DNA of 64,000 nucleotides from Haloarcula amylolytica JCM 13557 (GTDB lineage: Archaea; Halobacteriota; Halobacteria; Halobacteriales; Haloarculaceae): NCBI RefSeq assembly GCF_000336615.1, contig NZ_AOLW01000015.1:268596-332595 (forward strand), written 5' to 3'. The notes under the pieces are model-generated. The model did not search any database. It was not told where the DNA came from and worked only from the letters and a program-made list of their open reading frames with translations. The position numbers and the translations under genes were made by a program. Positions 24,819-32,800 of this stretch are shown here, piece after piece. The number at the start of each line of letters is the position of its first letter. Positions within the stretch are counted from its first letter, which is position 1.

Positions 24819-24834
24819 ATTAGGCCAACCAAAA
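24819..24834. promoter_or_regulatory. Distal degenerate iron-type operator before the 49-residue gene
   Basis: ATTAGG-CCAA-CCAAAA has two mismatches from TTTAGG-N4-CCTAAA. Its spacing relative to the TATA-like TCCTTTTAG and to the proximal site repeats the layout seen at 19753/19788. Confidence 0.45.
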
Positions 24835-24844
24835 TCCTTTTAGC

Positions 24845-24860
24845 TTTAGGGGTGCCTAAC
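24845..24860. promoter_or_regulatory. Proximal iron-type operator before the 49-residue gene
   Basis: TTTAGG-GGTG-CCTAAC has one mismatch at the last base. It ends 7 bp before the ATG at 24868, covering the probable transcription start. Confidence 0.65.
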
Positions 24861-24867
24861 TCAGGTA

Positions 24868-25017
24868 ATGCCATCACAGACGGACGATGTCGAGGCCTCC
24901 GAGGACCGCCCGGACGTAGCAGCACTGGACAGCGGTGCTGACAGAACCGTGTTTACCGAAGACGGGAACCGAGACGGCTGGATTTCGACCGACGTCACCG
25001 TCGAGCTCCGACGGTAG
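24868..25017 (+). CDS. 49-residue haloarchaeal protein under iron-type operators
   Basis: A short acidic protein: an N-terminal disordered half (SQTDDVEASEDRPDVAAL) and a C-terminal motif RTVFTEDGNRDGWISTDVTV ending in two Arg. Short haloarchaeal proteins with a similar C-terminal pattern (aromatic, Asn, Trp-Ile/Val, Ser/Thr-Asp, hydrophobic strand) are common and uncharacterised. The coding call rests on a clean ATG placed 7 bp after an iron-type operator, a TATA-like element between two operators, and GC3-biased codons. It could act as a small regulator or metal-response protein; this is inference. Confidence 0.7.
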   Translation: MPSQTDDVEASEDRPDVAALDSGADRTVFTEDGNRDGWISTDVTVELRR

Positions 25018-25152
25018 TCCGTTCGTCCGCCCCGCGTTTCTCTTTCCTCTGACTCCTGAGTTACTTTCTTCACAGGCGGGTCTCTCCACGATATGAACTG
25101 GGTAGCGACGCTACCAGTACCAGAAAATTCGGGAGAAGGCGGTGGGCCGACG

Positions 25153-25692
25153 TTAGTCCAAGACGAGCGTGTCGTCTTCGAGGTAGTGCTCGATGTGGTG
25201 GGCGTCTTCCTCGGTCTGCACGATGATTTCCCGGAGGATCTGCGCCGTCGCGTGGTCACCGAGGTTCTCCGCAAGGTCGATGTGATCACGGAGCGACTCG
25301 ATGATGTCGCCGTACATCTCGAGGTCGTTTTCGAGCGACGTCCGGATGTCGTACACGTCCTGTCCTTCCGGTTCTACCGACGCGTGCTCTTCCTGTGCCT
25401 TGCCGCCAGCGACGGGCGTGCCACCGAGGGCCTGGGCCCGCTCCGCGAGTTCGTCGGCTGCCTCTTCGGCGTTGCCGGCGGCGTCGCCGAGGAACAGGTG
25501 GAGGTCGCGGAACTCGGCACCCTCGACGTTCCAGTGGTGCTTCTTGACCTGATGGTACAGTGTGTACGTGTCCGCAAGGTCCTGATTCAGCGCGTTGATA
25601 ACCTGCTCGGACTTCTCTTTGTCGAGGCGGAGTTCGTTCTCTTCGACTTCCCCGAACTCGCGTCGGACGTGCTCTTGTGTTGCCATAGTCAT
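25153..25692 (-). CDS. dpsA: DNA-starvation/ferritin-like protein DpsA
   Basis: The 179-residue protein is very close to Halobacterium DpsA, a dodecameric shell that oxidises and stores iron and limits Fenton damage. Recognisable are LYHQVKKHHWNVEGAEFRD (ferroxidase His/Asp/Glu region), the LFLGDAAGNAEEAADELAER helix, DVYDIRTSLENDLEMYGDII and the end DDAHHIEHYLEDDTLV. I start at the ATG at 25692 (MTMATQ), which lies 26 bp from the centre of a TTTAAG TATA box and so is probably leaderless; an ATG at 25686 is the alternative. It sits among iron-linked genes, but I see no TTTAGG-type operator in its promoter. Confidence 0.94.
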   Translation of the reverse strand: MTMATQEHVRREFGEVEENELRLDKEKSEQVINALNQDLADTYTLYHQVKKHHWNVEGAEFRDLHLFLGDAAGNAEEAADELAERAQALGGTPVAGGKAQEEHASVEPEGQDVYDIRTSLENDLEMYGDIIESLRDHIDLAENLGDHATAQILREIIVQTEEDAHHIEHYLEDDTLVLD

Positions 25693-25713
25693 CTTATTGT
25701 ACAGGGGGAAGCC

Positions 25714-25723
25714 ACTTAAAGAT
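25714..25723 (-). promoter_or_regulatory. TATA box of dpsA
   Basis: On the minus strand ATCTTTAAGT is centred about 26 bp before the ATG at 25692, implying a leaderless transcript and deciding that start. Confidence 0.5.
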
Positions 25724-25863
25724 TGTTTTGTGAAAATATGTTTTCGGGAACCCAAAAAATATGTTCTAAGATAGAATGGCTGGTTACCTGAACAGAAATA
25801 TTATCCGCTGATACCAACCCTCGCTCGAGTCAGCACTCTGCGCTTGATATAAAAGGGATAGGA

Positions 25864-26253
25864 CTACTCCGACGACGGCCGGGAAACGACGAGAGCGACG
25901 GTGTCCTCGTCGATTGCGCTGCTGTCGACCGCTGTCTCACGGAGGACTTGCTCCTGATGGACTGCGACGACCGCGGCGAGGAGGTAGTCGTCCAGACCGA
26001 GATGTGCGCCGTACTCTTCCCAGACAGTTTCTCTGACCGCGATAAAGAACGTCTCGGGCGTGCGGCGTAGCACTGCGTCGTCGAACCGCTTTCGCCACTC
26101 GTAGACGAGGTCCTCGACACCGGGATTGTCACGCATCGTTTGCTGGTGGTCAGCGAGCGCGGTTCGCAACTGTTCCTCGTCGACGCTGTTTGCCCCTGCG
26201 ACTCCACGGACCACTTCGTCGTCGAACGGTGCTAAGAGCGCTACGTCAGTCAT
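25864..26253 (-). CDS. Small acidic haloarchaeal protein of unknown function
   Basis: The 129-residue protein is soluble and mostly helical. Visible segments are MTDVALLAPFDDEVVRGVAG, a helix DEEQLRTALADHQQTMRD, VEDLVYEWRKRFDDAVL and VRETVWEEYGAHLGLDDYLL, ending in a short strand (DTVALVVSRPS). I do not recognise a family with known function. It is divergent from the acetyl-CoA synthetase gene with a 133-bp gap, and convergent to nothing; it is followed by DpsA on the same strand after 108 bp. Codon bias supports a real gene. Confidence 0.72.
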   Translation of the reverse strand: MTDVALLAPFDDEVVRGVAGANSVDEEQLRTALADHQQTMRDNPGVEDLVYEWRKRFDDAVLRRTPETFFIAVRETVWEEYGAHLGLDDYLLAAVVAVHQEQVLRETAVDSSAIDEDTVALVVSRPSSE

Positions 26254-26386
26254 CGGACGTCGCTACGGGGGTGACGAACAAAAACACCGTCACACCGAAA
26301 TCGCGGTAATGAATCGTCTAGATTCCCGCTTGTTGGGAGTTCCCCACATCTATATTCGGGCCCCCCTGTAACCACCGAGTAGAGGC

Positions 26387-28492
26387 ATGGGACGATTATC
26401 GACGTTGTTTGCGCCGGAACGTGTCGCAGTGGTCGGGGCGACCGATTCGGAGGGGTCCGTCGGTCACGCGGTCACCACGAACCTGCTCGATTCGTTTGCA
26501 GGGGAGGTCGTGGCCGTAAACCCGAACAAAGAGACAGTGCTTGGATTGCCGTGTTACGACAACCTCGCCGGCCTGGAAGACCCCGGGACGGTCGACGTGG
26601 CTGTCGTCGTCGTGCCGCCGACGGTGGCGGTCGACGTCATCGAGAACGCCGGGGAAGCGGGTATCGAAAACGTCGTCGTCATCACTGCCGGGTTCGGTGA
26701 GACCGGCAGTGATGGGGCCGAACGCGAGCAGCGGCTCCGCGAGGCGGCCAGCAAATACGACCTGAATCTGGTCGGCCCGAACAGCCTCGGCGTGATGTCG
26801 ACCCCCGTCGGGCTCAACGCCACTTTCGGCAATGAGATGGCCAGCGACGGCGACATCTCCTTTATGAGCCAGTCGGGCGCGTTCATCACCGCCGTGCTGG
26901 ACTGGGCCGCCGAGCGCGATGTCGGCTTCAAAGACATCGTCTCGCTCGGGAACAAAGCGGTGCTAGACGAGAGCGATTTCGTCGCCGAGTGGGGCGACGA
27001 CCCCGATACCGACGTCATTCTGGGCTATCTGGAGGACATCAACGACGGGTCGTCGTTCGTACAGACAGCCCGTGAAGTGACACAGGACACGCCGATTGTC
27101 CTCGTCAAGTCCGGTCGCACGGACGCGGGTGCGAGCGCGGCGGCCTCCCACACCGGTGCGATGGCCGGATCGGAGCGGGCCTACGAGGCCGGCCTCGACA
27201 AGGCTGGGACGCTCCGCGTCGAATCCGTACAGGAACTGTTCGACTACGCCCAGATTCTCGCCGGCCAACCGCTCCCGGACGGGGACGAAATCGCCATCGT
27301 CACGAACGCCGGCGGCCCCGGCGTGATGACGACCGACGCCGTCGGCGACTCGGACCTGCAACTCGCGCAGTTCGGCGACGAGACGTTCTCCCGGCTCCGC
27401 GAGGAGATGCCCGAGGAAGCCAACATCTACAACCCGGTCGACATCATCGGGGACGCTCCCGCGGAGCGCTTCGAAACGGCGCTTGAAACGGTACTTGCGG
27501 ACGACAGCGTCTCGATGGCCGTCGTCGTCGCCTGTCCGACGGCAGTGCTTTCCTTCGAGGAACTCTCGGAACGGGTCGTCGAACAGCAGGAGCGGTTCGA
27601 GAAACCCGTCGCGGCGACGCTGATGGGCGGGAAGTCAGTCGACGCCGGTGCGAACGTCCTGAGCGAGGCGGGCGTGCCGAACTACTTCGATCCGGCCCGC
27701 GCGGTCGGGAGTCTGGACGCTCTCAGACGCTATCGGGAGATCAGGGCGACCGAGTACGAGGAGCCGACGACGTTCGACGTAGACCGCGAGCGGGCCCGCG
27801 AGATACTCGAATCCGGTGCCCGCCGCGGGTCGAACCGGCTCGGCGTGGAAGCGATGGACCTGCTCGACGCGTATGGGATTCCGACACCGCAGGGCGATGT
27901 CGTCTCCTCGCCCGTCGAAGCGGAGGCTATCGCCGAGGAGATCGGCGACGACGTGGTGATGAAAATCGTCAGCCCGGACATCCTGCACAAGTCGGACATC
28001 GGCGGCGTCGAGGTCGGTGTCCCCGTCGAAGACGTCCGGGACACCTACGAGGACCTCGTCGTCAGGGCGCGCAACTACCAGGAGGATGCGACAATTCTCG
28101 GCGTTCAGGTACAGGAGATGGTCGACCTCGACAACGGCGTCGAGACGATCCTCGGGATGAACCGCGACCCGCAGTTCGGGCCGCTGCTGTTGTTCGGCCT
28201 CGGCGGTATTTTCGTCGAGGTGCTCGAAGACAACACTGTCAGTGTCGCCCCCGTCAGCGAGAACGAGGCGAAAGGGATGCTCGACGACATCGACTCCGCA
28301 CCGCTGTTGCGCGGTGCGAGAGGCCGCGACCCCGTCGACGAAGCGACGCTGGTGGAAACCATCCAGCGGCTCTCGCAACTCGTCACTGACTTCCCCGCTA
28401 TCGTCGAACTGGACATCAACCCCCTCGTCGCGACGCCCGACGGGGTGCAGGCGGTCGACCTGCGACTCACCCTCGACCAGGAGAAACTATGA
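26387..28492 (+). CDS. acd: ADP-forming acetate/acyl-CoA synthetase (fused alpha-beta)
   Basis: The 701-residue enzyme converts acetyl-CoA, ADP and phosphate to acetate, ATP and CoA, conserving energy in one step; it was characterised from Haloarcula marismortui. The N-terminal CoA-binding and ligase domains (VAVVGATDSEGSVGH, GPNSLGVM, SFMSQSGAF) contain the catalytic His255 (AAASHTGAMAG); the C-terminal ATP-grasp domain has VVMKIVSPDILHKSDIGGV and GLGGIFVEVLED. A TATA-like element (CTATATTC at 26350) lies about 34 bp before the ATG. Its stop overlaps the start of the Pta-N-like gene. Confidence 0.94.
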   Translation: MGRLSTLFAPERVAVVGATDSEGSVGHAVTTNLLDSFAGEVVAVNPNKETVLGLPCYDNLAGLEDPGTVDVAVVVVPPTVAVDVIENAGEAGIENVVVITAGFGETGSDGAEREQRLREAASKYDLNLVGPNSLGVMSTPVGLNATFGNEMASDGDISFMSQSGAFITAVLDWAAERDVGFKDIVSLGNKAVLDESDFVAEWGDDPDTDVILGYLEDINDGSSFVQTAREVTQDTPIVLVKSGRTDAGASAAASHTGAMAGSERAYEAGLDKAGTLRVESVQELFDYAQILAGQPLPDGDEIAIVTNAGGPGVMTTDAVGDSDLQLAQFGDETFSRLREEMPEEANIYNPVDIIGDAPAERFETALETVLADDSVSMAVVVACPTAVLSFEELSERVVEQQERFEKPVAATLMGGKSVDAGANVLSEAGVPNYFDPARAVGSLDALRRYREIRATEYEEPTTFDVDRERAREILESGARRGSNRLGVEAMDLLDAYGIPTPQGDVVSSPVEAEAIAEEIGDDVVMKIVSPDILHKSDIGGVEVGVPVEDVRDTYEDLVVRARNYQEDATILGVQVQEMVDLDNGVETILGMNRDPQFGPLLLFGLGGIFVEVLEDNTVSVAPVSENEAKGMLDDIDSAPLLRGARGRDPVDEATLVETIQRLSQLVTDFPAIVELDINPLVATPDGVQAVDLRLTLDQEKL

Positions 28493-29565
28493 CCGACACG
28501 AACACGCTACTCGTCACGTCACTGGAGGAAGGTATCGGCAAGACGGCTATCACGCTCGCGCTAGCGACGCGTGCCCACGACGCGGGCTACGACGTCGGCT
28601 ACATGAAGCCCAAGGGGACGCGCCTGCGGAGCGCGGTCGGCAAGACGCGGGACGAGGACCCGATGCTCGCCCGCGAACTGCTCGATCTGGAGACCGACCT
28701 CCACGACATGGAACCCATCGTCTACTCGCCGACGTTTATTCAAGAAGCCATCCGCGGGCGTGAGGACCCGGACGACCTCCGCAAGCGACTGCAAGAGGGC
28801 ATCGAGACGTGTTCAGAGGGGACCGACCTGCTCCTCGTCGAGGGGAGTAGCGACCTGACGACCGGCAGTATCGTCGACCTCACGGACATCGATATCGCGG
28901 AACTGCTCGACGCCCGCGTGCTGTTAGTCACCGGCTACGATACGCCCAGTGATACGGACGAGATTCTGTCCGCGGCCCGGGCGATCGGTGATCGGCTCGA
29001 CGGCGTCCTGTTCAACGGCGTCACCGACGCGACGGTGGACGAACTCGCCGACGACGTGGTTCCGTTCCTCGAAGGCGAGGGGATTCCAGTCCACGGCATT
29101 CTGCCGCGTGACCGCTCGCTCGCCGGCGTCACCGTTGCCGACCTCGCCCGGAACCTCGGCGCGGACATCCTCACTGGCGATGCCAACACCGACGTCCACG
29201 TCGAGCGGTTCAGCGTCGGTGCGATGAGCGGGAGCAGCGCACTCGAACGCTTCCGGCGGACGCGCGATGCCGTCGTCGTCACCGGCGGCGACCGCTCGGA
29301 GGTCCAGACCGCTGCTCTCGAAGCGTCCGGTATCAAGGCGCTACTCCTCACGGGTGGGTTCCAGCCCGCCAGTGCGGTCATCGGACAGGCGGCCGAGAAA
29401 AACGTCCCAGTGCTGTCAGTCCAGTCGGACACGCGGACGACGATAGACAGGGTCGAGGAGGTTCTCCGGACCGGCCAGACGCGCAACGAGGCAACAGTCG
29501 ACCGTATGCAGTCGCTACTGGACGACGGTGTCGATATCGAGGCGCTGCTGTCAATCGATCTGTAG
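28489..29565 (+). CDS. P-loop protein of phosphotransacetylase N-domain type (BioD-like + DRTGG)
   Basis: A 358-residue protein built like the regulatory N-terminal half of long phosphotransacetylases: a BioD/CobQ-type P-loop domain (LLVTSLEEGIGKTAITLALA, residues 6-25; LLVEGSSDLTTGSIVDLTDI) followed by a DRTGG-like domain (NTDVHVERFSVGAMSG, DAVVVTGGDRSEVQTAALE, ALLLTGGFQP). The catalytic Pta domain is absent. The ATG overlaps the acd stop, so it is co-translated with ADP-forming acetyl-CoA synthetase and is a good candidate for a nucleotide-dependent sensor or regulator of acetate flux. That role is inference. Confidence 0.85.
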   Translation: MTDTNTLLVTSLEEGIGKTAITLALATRAHDAGYDVGYMKPKGTRLRSAVGKTRDEDPMLARELLDLETDLHDMEPIVYSPTFIQEAIRGREDPDDLRKRLQEGIETCSEGTDLLLVEGSSDLTTGSIVDLTDIDIAELLDARVLLVTGYDTPSDTDEILSAARAIGDRLDGVLFNGVTDATVDELADDVVPFLEGEGIPVHGILPRDRSLAGVTVADLARNLGADILTGDANTDVHVERFSVGAMSGSSALERFRRTRDAVVVTGGDRSEVQTAALEASGIKALLLTGGFQPASAVIGQAAEKNVPVLSVQSDTRTTIDRVEEVLRTGQTRNEATVDRMQSLLDDGVDIEALLSIDL

Positions 29566-29683
29566 CACCGTCGTTTCGGCTGGGCAGTAGTCCGTTCCTA
29601 ACGGAACATGGCCCCGCGCTAGGGCGAAACCTCCACATGAAACGTGCCTTACTATTTTAGTGGTTGGTAGTCAAGTATCAGAT

Positions 29684-29700
29684 GGAGCCTTACCGGCTCC
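29684..29700. terminator. 6-bp hairpin between convergent genes
   Basis: GGAGCC-TTACC-GGCTCC lies between the ends of the convergent Pta-N-like gene and bioD. It is one of two hairpins here; together they probably end transcription from both sides. Confidence 0.4.
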
Positions 29701-29713
29701 GTAGTGTCACACG

Positions 29714-29731
29714 ACGGGGGTTTGCCCCCGT
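29714..29731. terminator. Strong 7-bp hairpin, candidate bidirectional terminator
   Basis: ACGGGGG-TTTG-CCCCCGT is a perfect inverted repeat with a 4-base loop, 33 bp after the bioD stop on that strand. The remaining 198-bp gap holds no gene I can support. Confidence 0.5.
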
Positions 29732-29763
29732 TCTATCCCCTTTGCTCGGCCACGTATGGACAG

Positions 29764-30498
29764 CTACTGGTCGATAGCTGGCCGTACCACCGACTGCGGG
29801 AGATCTGTGCTGATCCCCGAAATCACGCTGTCTGACGACTCGACGTCCAGCGGCGGAACGGGCCAGACGGAGCATCCGGTCATCCGCTCGATAACGTTCG
29901 GATTCGTTCGCTCTGCGGTCGTCGCGCCTTCGTACTCGTTGAGAACGACACCGACGACCGGCACGCCTCTCTGACGGAGCGCCTGCACCGTCAGCGCCGT
30001 GTGATTGAGCGTTCCGAGCCCCGAACGGGCGACGACCAGCGCGGGAAGCCCGACATCCGAAACGAGGTCGATGACCTCCCGTCCGTCCGCGAGTGGGACG
30101 CGCAGGCCGCCGATACCCTCGACGACAGCCGTCTCGCTTCCTGCCACGACATCGGCGACCCCGTCGCGGATCGACTCGTAGGAAAGCGTGACGTCGTCGT
30201 TTGATTCCTTCGCAGCTACGTCCGGTGCCAGCGGTGGCGACAACCACTTCAGACAGACCGCGGCCTCGGTCGTACCGCAGACGGACTGGACGAACGCCGC
30301 GTCGTCATCGGGCGGATGCCCGGTCTGGCAGGGTTTGACGGCGACTGCTTCGGTCCCCTGCTCCCGCAGCCAGCCCGTCAGCCCGGCGGTCACGACCGTC
30401 TTGCCGACGCCGGTGTCGGTGCCGACGACGAACACACCGTCCTCGGCGATGTGGCCGGTCTCGCGGTCAGGGCCCGAATCCTCGCTCGTATCGCTCAT
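29764..30498 (-). CDS. bioD: Dethiobiotin synthetase
   Basis: The 244-residue ATP-dependent enzyme carboxylates and cyclises 7,8-diaminopelargonate to dethiobiotin. The P-loop is VFVVGTDTGVGKTVVTAGL (about residues 22-40), then VAVKPCQTG, the loop VVEGIGGLRVPL and the nucleotide-base region VVGVVLNEYE. I start at the ATG at 30498, which overlaps the bioF stop (ATGA); an upstream in-frame ATG would extend into bioF. It is the last gene of the bioB-bioU-bioF-bioD operon. Confidence 0.94.
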   Translation of the reverse strand: MSDTSEDSGPDRETGHIAEDGVFVVGTDTGVGKTVVTAGLTGWLREQGTEAVAVKPCQTGHPPDDDAAFVQSVCGTTEAAVCLKWLSPPLAPDVAAKESNDDVTLSYESIRDGVADVVAGSETAVVEGIGGLRVPLADGREVIDLVSDVGLPALVVARSGLGTLNHTALTVQALRQRGVPVVGVVLNEYEGATTAERTNPNVIERMTGCSVWPVPPLDVESSDSVISGISTDLPQSVVRPAIDQ

Positions 30499-31697
30499 AG
30501 CACGCCCACCTCTGTGCCGGCGGTTCGGAAGGCGTCGAGACACTGCGCGATGTCGTCGGCGGTGTGTGTCGCCATCGGCGCGACCCGGATACGAGCGGTC
30601 CCTTCGGGTACCGTCGGTGGCCGGATCGCAGGGGCGACGATACCGTGGTCGCGCAGTCTATCGGCCAGTTCCAGCGCGTCCCCGCGGTCACCGACGACGA
30701 CCGGGAGGATATGCGTCTCGCCGAGCACCTCGTAGCCCATCGTCTCCAGCCCGTCCCGGAGGGTGGCGACAGTGTCCCAGAGTTCTGTCGCGCGGTCGGT
30801 CTCGCGAGCGATTCGCAGCGCTTCGCGGGCCGCCGCGGCGTTCGGTGGGGATAGCCCGGTCGAGAAGACGAACGACCGGGCGGCGTTCAGCAGATACTCG
30901 ATAAGCGTCTCGTCGCCGGCGATATAGCCGCCCTGGCTCGCCAATGCCTTCGAGAGCGTGCCCAACTGCACGTCGACGCGGTCGCTCAGCCCCTCGCGTT
31001 GTACGACGCCACCGCCGCTGTCGCCGAACAGTCCTGTCGCGTGGGCCTCGTCCACCATCAGCGACGCGCCGTACTCGTCGGTTGCGTCACAGATGGCTGA
31101 TAGCGCCGCGATATCCCCGTCCATCGAGAACACGGAGTCAGTGACGACGAGCCACTGTTCGTCCCCGGGCGCGTCCGCCGCTCGCCGTTCCATTTTCGCA
31201 CGTAGGTCGTCGGCGTCGCAGTGGTCGTACACCACCGTCTCGCTCGCTCCGACGCGACAGCCGTCGATAATCGAGGCGTGGTTCAGTTCGTCCGAAAAGA
31301 CGACATCCGGGGCCAGCGCGTCGATTGTTCCAATATTGGCCGCGTATCCCGACGAGAACACCAACGCTCGCTCGGCCCCTTTCGAGGCTGCGAGGTCACG
31401 TTCCAGCGCCCGGTGGACCTGCGTGTCACCGGTGACCAGCCGCGAAGCCCCTGCGCCGGTGCCGACGGTCCGTGCGCCCAGTTCCGCCGCTCGCTGGACC
31501 CGGCTGTCGTCAGCCAGCCCGAGGTAGTTGTTCGAGGCGAAGACGACGGCTTCGTCGCCGAACGCCGGTGGTTCGCCTTTCGGGTCGTCGGCAAAGCGGG
31601 TCCGCGCCGAGACGGACTCGGCGACTTCCAGATGCCGGCGGAGGTTCTGTGCGTCGCGCTGTTCGAGTCGGTCGTTCAAATCGAAGCCGTGAGTCAT
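30495..31697 (-). CDS. bioF: 8-amino-7-oxononanoate synthase
   Basis: The 400-residue PLP enzyme joins pimeloyl thioester and alanine to give KAPA. Marks are VVFASNNYLGLADD, ASRLVTGDTQVHRALE, VFSSGYAANIG, the PLP-site Asp-His in MVDEAHATGLFGD and the lysine in TLSKALASQGGYIAG. The length is usual for the alpha-oxoamine synthase family. Its product would be the substrate of BioU, whose gene lies 21 bp upstream. Confidence 0.95.
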   Translation of the reverse strand: MTHGFDLNDRLEQRDAQNLRRHLEVAESVSARTRFADDPKGEPPAFGDEAVVFASNNYLGLADDSRVQRAAELGARTVGTGAGASRLVTGDTQVHRALERDLAASKGAERALVFSSGYAANIGTIDALAPDVVFSDELNHASIIDGCRVGASETVVYDHCDADDLRAKMERRAADAPGDEQWLVVTDSVFSMDGDIAALSAICDATDEYGASLMVDEAHATGLFGDSGGGVVQREGLSDRVDVQLGTLSKALASQGGYIAGDETLIEYLLNAARSFVFSTGLSPPNAAAAREALRIARETDRATELWDTVATLRDGLETMGYEVLGETHILPVVVGDRGDALELADRLRDHGIVAPAIRPPTVPEGTARIRVAPMATHTADDIAQCLDAFRTAGTEVGVL

Positions 31698-31718
31698 GAA
31701 GAGGAGAATCGGGCGGTC

Positions 31719-32798
31719 TCAGAAGCCGGGCATCAGGTCAGCGGGGCCGAACACGCCGTAGTGGCCGGCGCGGTTGTTGCGGACGCCGGCTTTCAGGTAG
31801 CCAAGCGCCGGGCCGTTGACGTTGGCCTCCATGCTAGTCACGTCGTCCAGTTCGAAGGTGTTCGTGCCCGTTTCCCCATCGAAGGTCGTGCCCGTCACGC
31901 TGACCGTCGTTGTGGTCGGTTTCTCGTCCGAGCGGACGTCGAGGACGCCGCCGACGTGGACATCCTCGGCGTCACAGATGCCGGCCCGCTCAAGCAGCAC
32001 GTCGTCGGCGTGCTCCATGTCGTGGAACTCCAGAACGCCGTCGTGTTCGTCGATGAGTGCCTCGATCTCGTCCTCGCTCATCTCGCGGGCCGTCTCGATG
32101 TCGTAGCCGTCGAGGTGGGCGATGTCCTCACGGACCGTCCCCCGGTTGTCCTCGTAGCCGGACTTGAGACCGACGCCCCACCAGATTTCGACCGCCTCGA
32201 CCTCGACGAAGGACTGGGCGGCCAGGGCTGCCGCGCCGGTGAGGAAGCCGGGGGTCGCACCGGCCCCGCAGACGAACGTGATGCCCGACTCTTTCAGTTT
32301 GTCCTCGCGGTCGTCGAGCATCCCGATGACCCGGGAGCGTTTGAGTACGTCAATCATGACGCCCTCGTAATCGGCCTCGGCGAAGCGTTCGGCCACGCGC
32401 GGGATGAAGTCGTGTTCGAGGTTCGGGAGCGCCAACAGCACCGCGTCGATGGCATCGCTCTCGGCGATAATGTCGTCAATGGGCGTTTCCGTCGGTTCGC
32501 CCTGCGTACTGGCGACGATGCCGGCCTGCTCGCCGTGCTGTTTGACGCCGTCGGCTTTGGCGGCGGCCGCGCCGCCGTCGGTCGCAACGTCGTCGGGGCC
32601 GTCATCTTGCGGCCCGCTCGCAATATTACCCTCCGTCGACTCCAGCAGTTCGTCCACATCGAGACCGTCGTGGTCGATAGCCACGCCGTTGCGGTCACAG
32701 GCTGCGACGGCAGTGAGGCCGTCCTTGTGCTGTGAGACTTCGAGCGTCCGCCGTCCGATGCCACCGGTTCCAAGCACTGCAAAGCGTATGTCGTCCAT
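31719..32798 (-). CDS. bioU: BioU-type KAPA-to-DAPA suicide enzyme
   Basis: The 359-residue protein has an N-terminal NAD(P)-binding Rossmann fold (RFAVLGTGGIGRRTLEV) and a saccharopine-dehydrogenase-like body, and it stands between bioB and bioF. It matches BioU, the cyanobacterial and haloarchaeal enzyme that makes 7,8-diaminopelargonate by donating the amino group of one of its own lysines, so each molecule works once. The likely sacrificial residue is Lys153 in GVMIDVLKRSRV; this assignment is by analogy to Lys124 of the Synechocystis protein. Residues 55-105 are an acidic, Ala/Gly-rich insertion. No bioA is seen in the operon, as expected if BioU replaces it. Confidence 0.88.
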   Translation of the reverse strand: MDDIRFAVLGTGGIGRRTLEVSQHKDGLTAVAACDRNGVAIDHDGLDVDELLESTEGNIASGPQDDGPDDVATDGGAAAAKADGVKQHGEQAGIVASTQGEPTETPIDDIIAESDAIDAVLLALPNLEHDFIPRVAERFAEADYEGVMIDVLKRSRVIGMLDDREDKLKESGITFVCGAGATPGFLTGAAALAAQSFVEVEAVEIWWGVGLKSGYEDNRGTVREDIAHLDGYDIETAREMSEDEIEALIDEHDGVLEFHDMEHADDVLLERAGICDAEDVHVGGVLDVRSDEKPTTTTVSVTGTTFDGETGTNTFELDDVTSMEANVNGPALGYLKAGVRNNRAGHYGVFGPADLMPGF

Positions 32799-32800
32799 TG

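Noticed and set aside
29609..29658. Short frame between convergent operons, considered as the end of an IS605-type TnpB gene
   Set aside because: Too short, no zinc-finger or catalytic motif, and I could not support the similarity.
31221..32735. 504-codon open frame on the plus strand
   Set aside because: Antisense to bioF and bioU, which have clear family motifs; long antisense frames are expected at this GC content.
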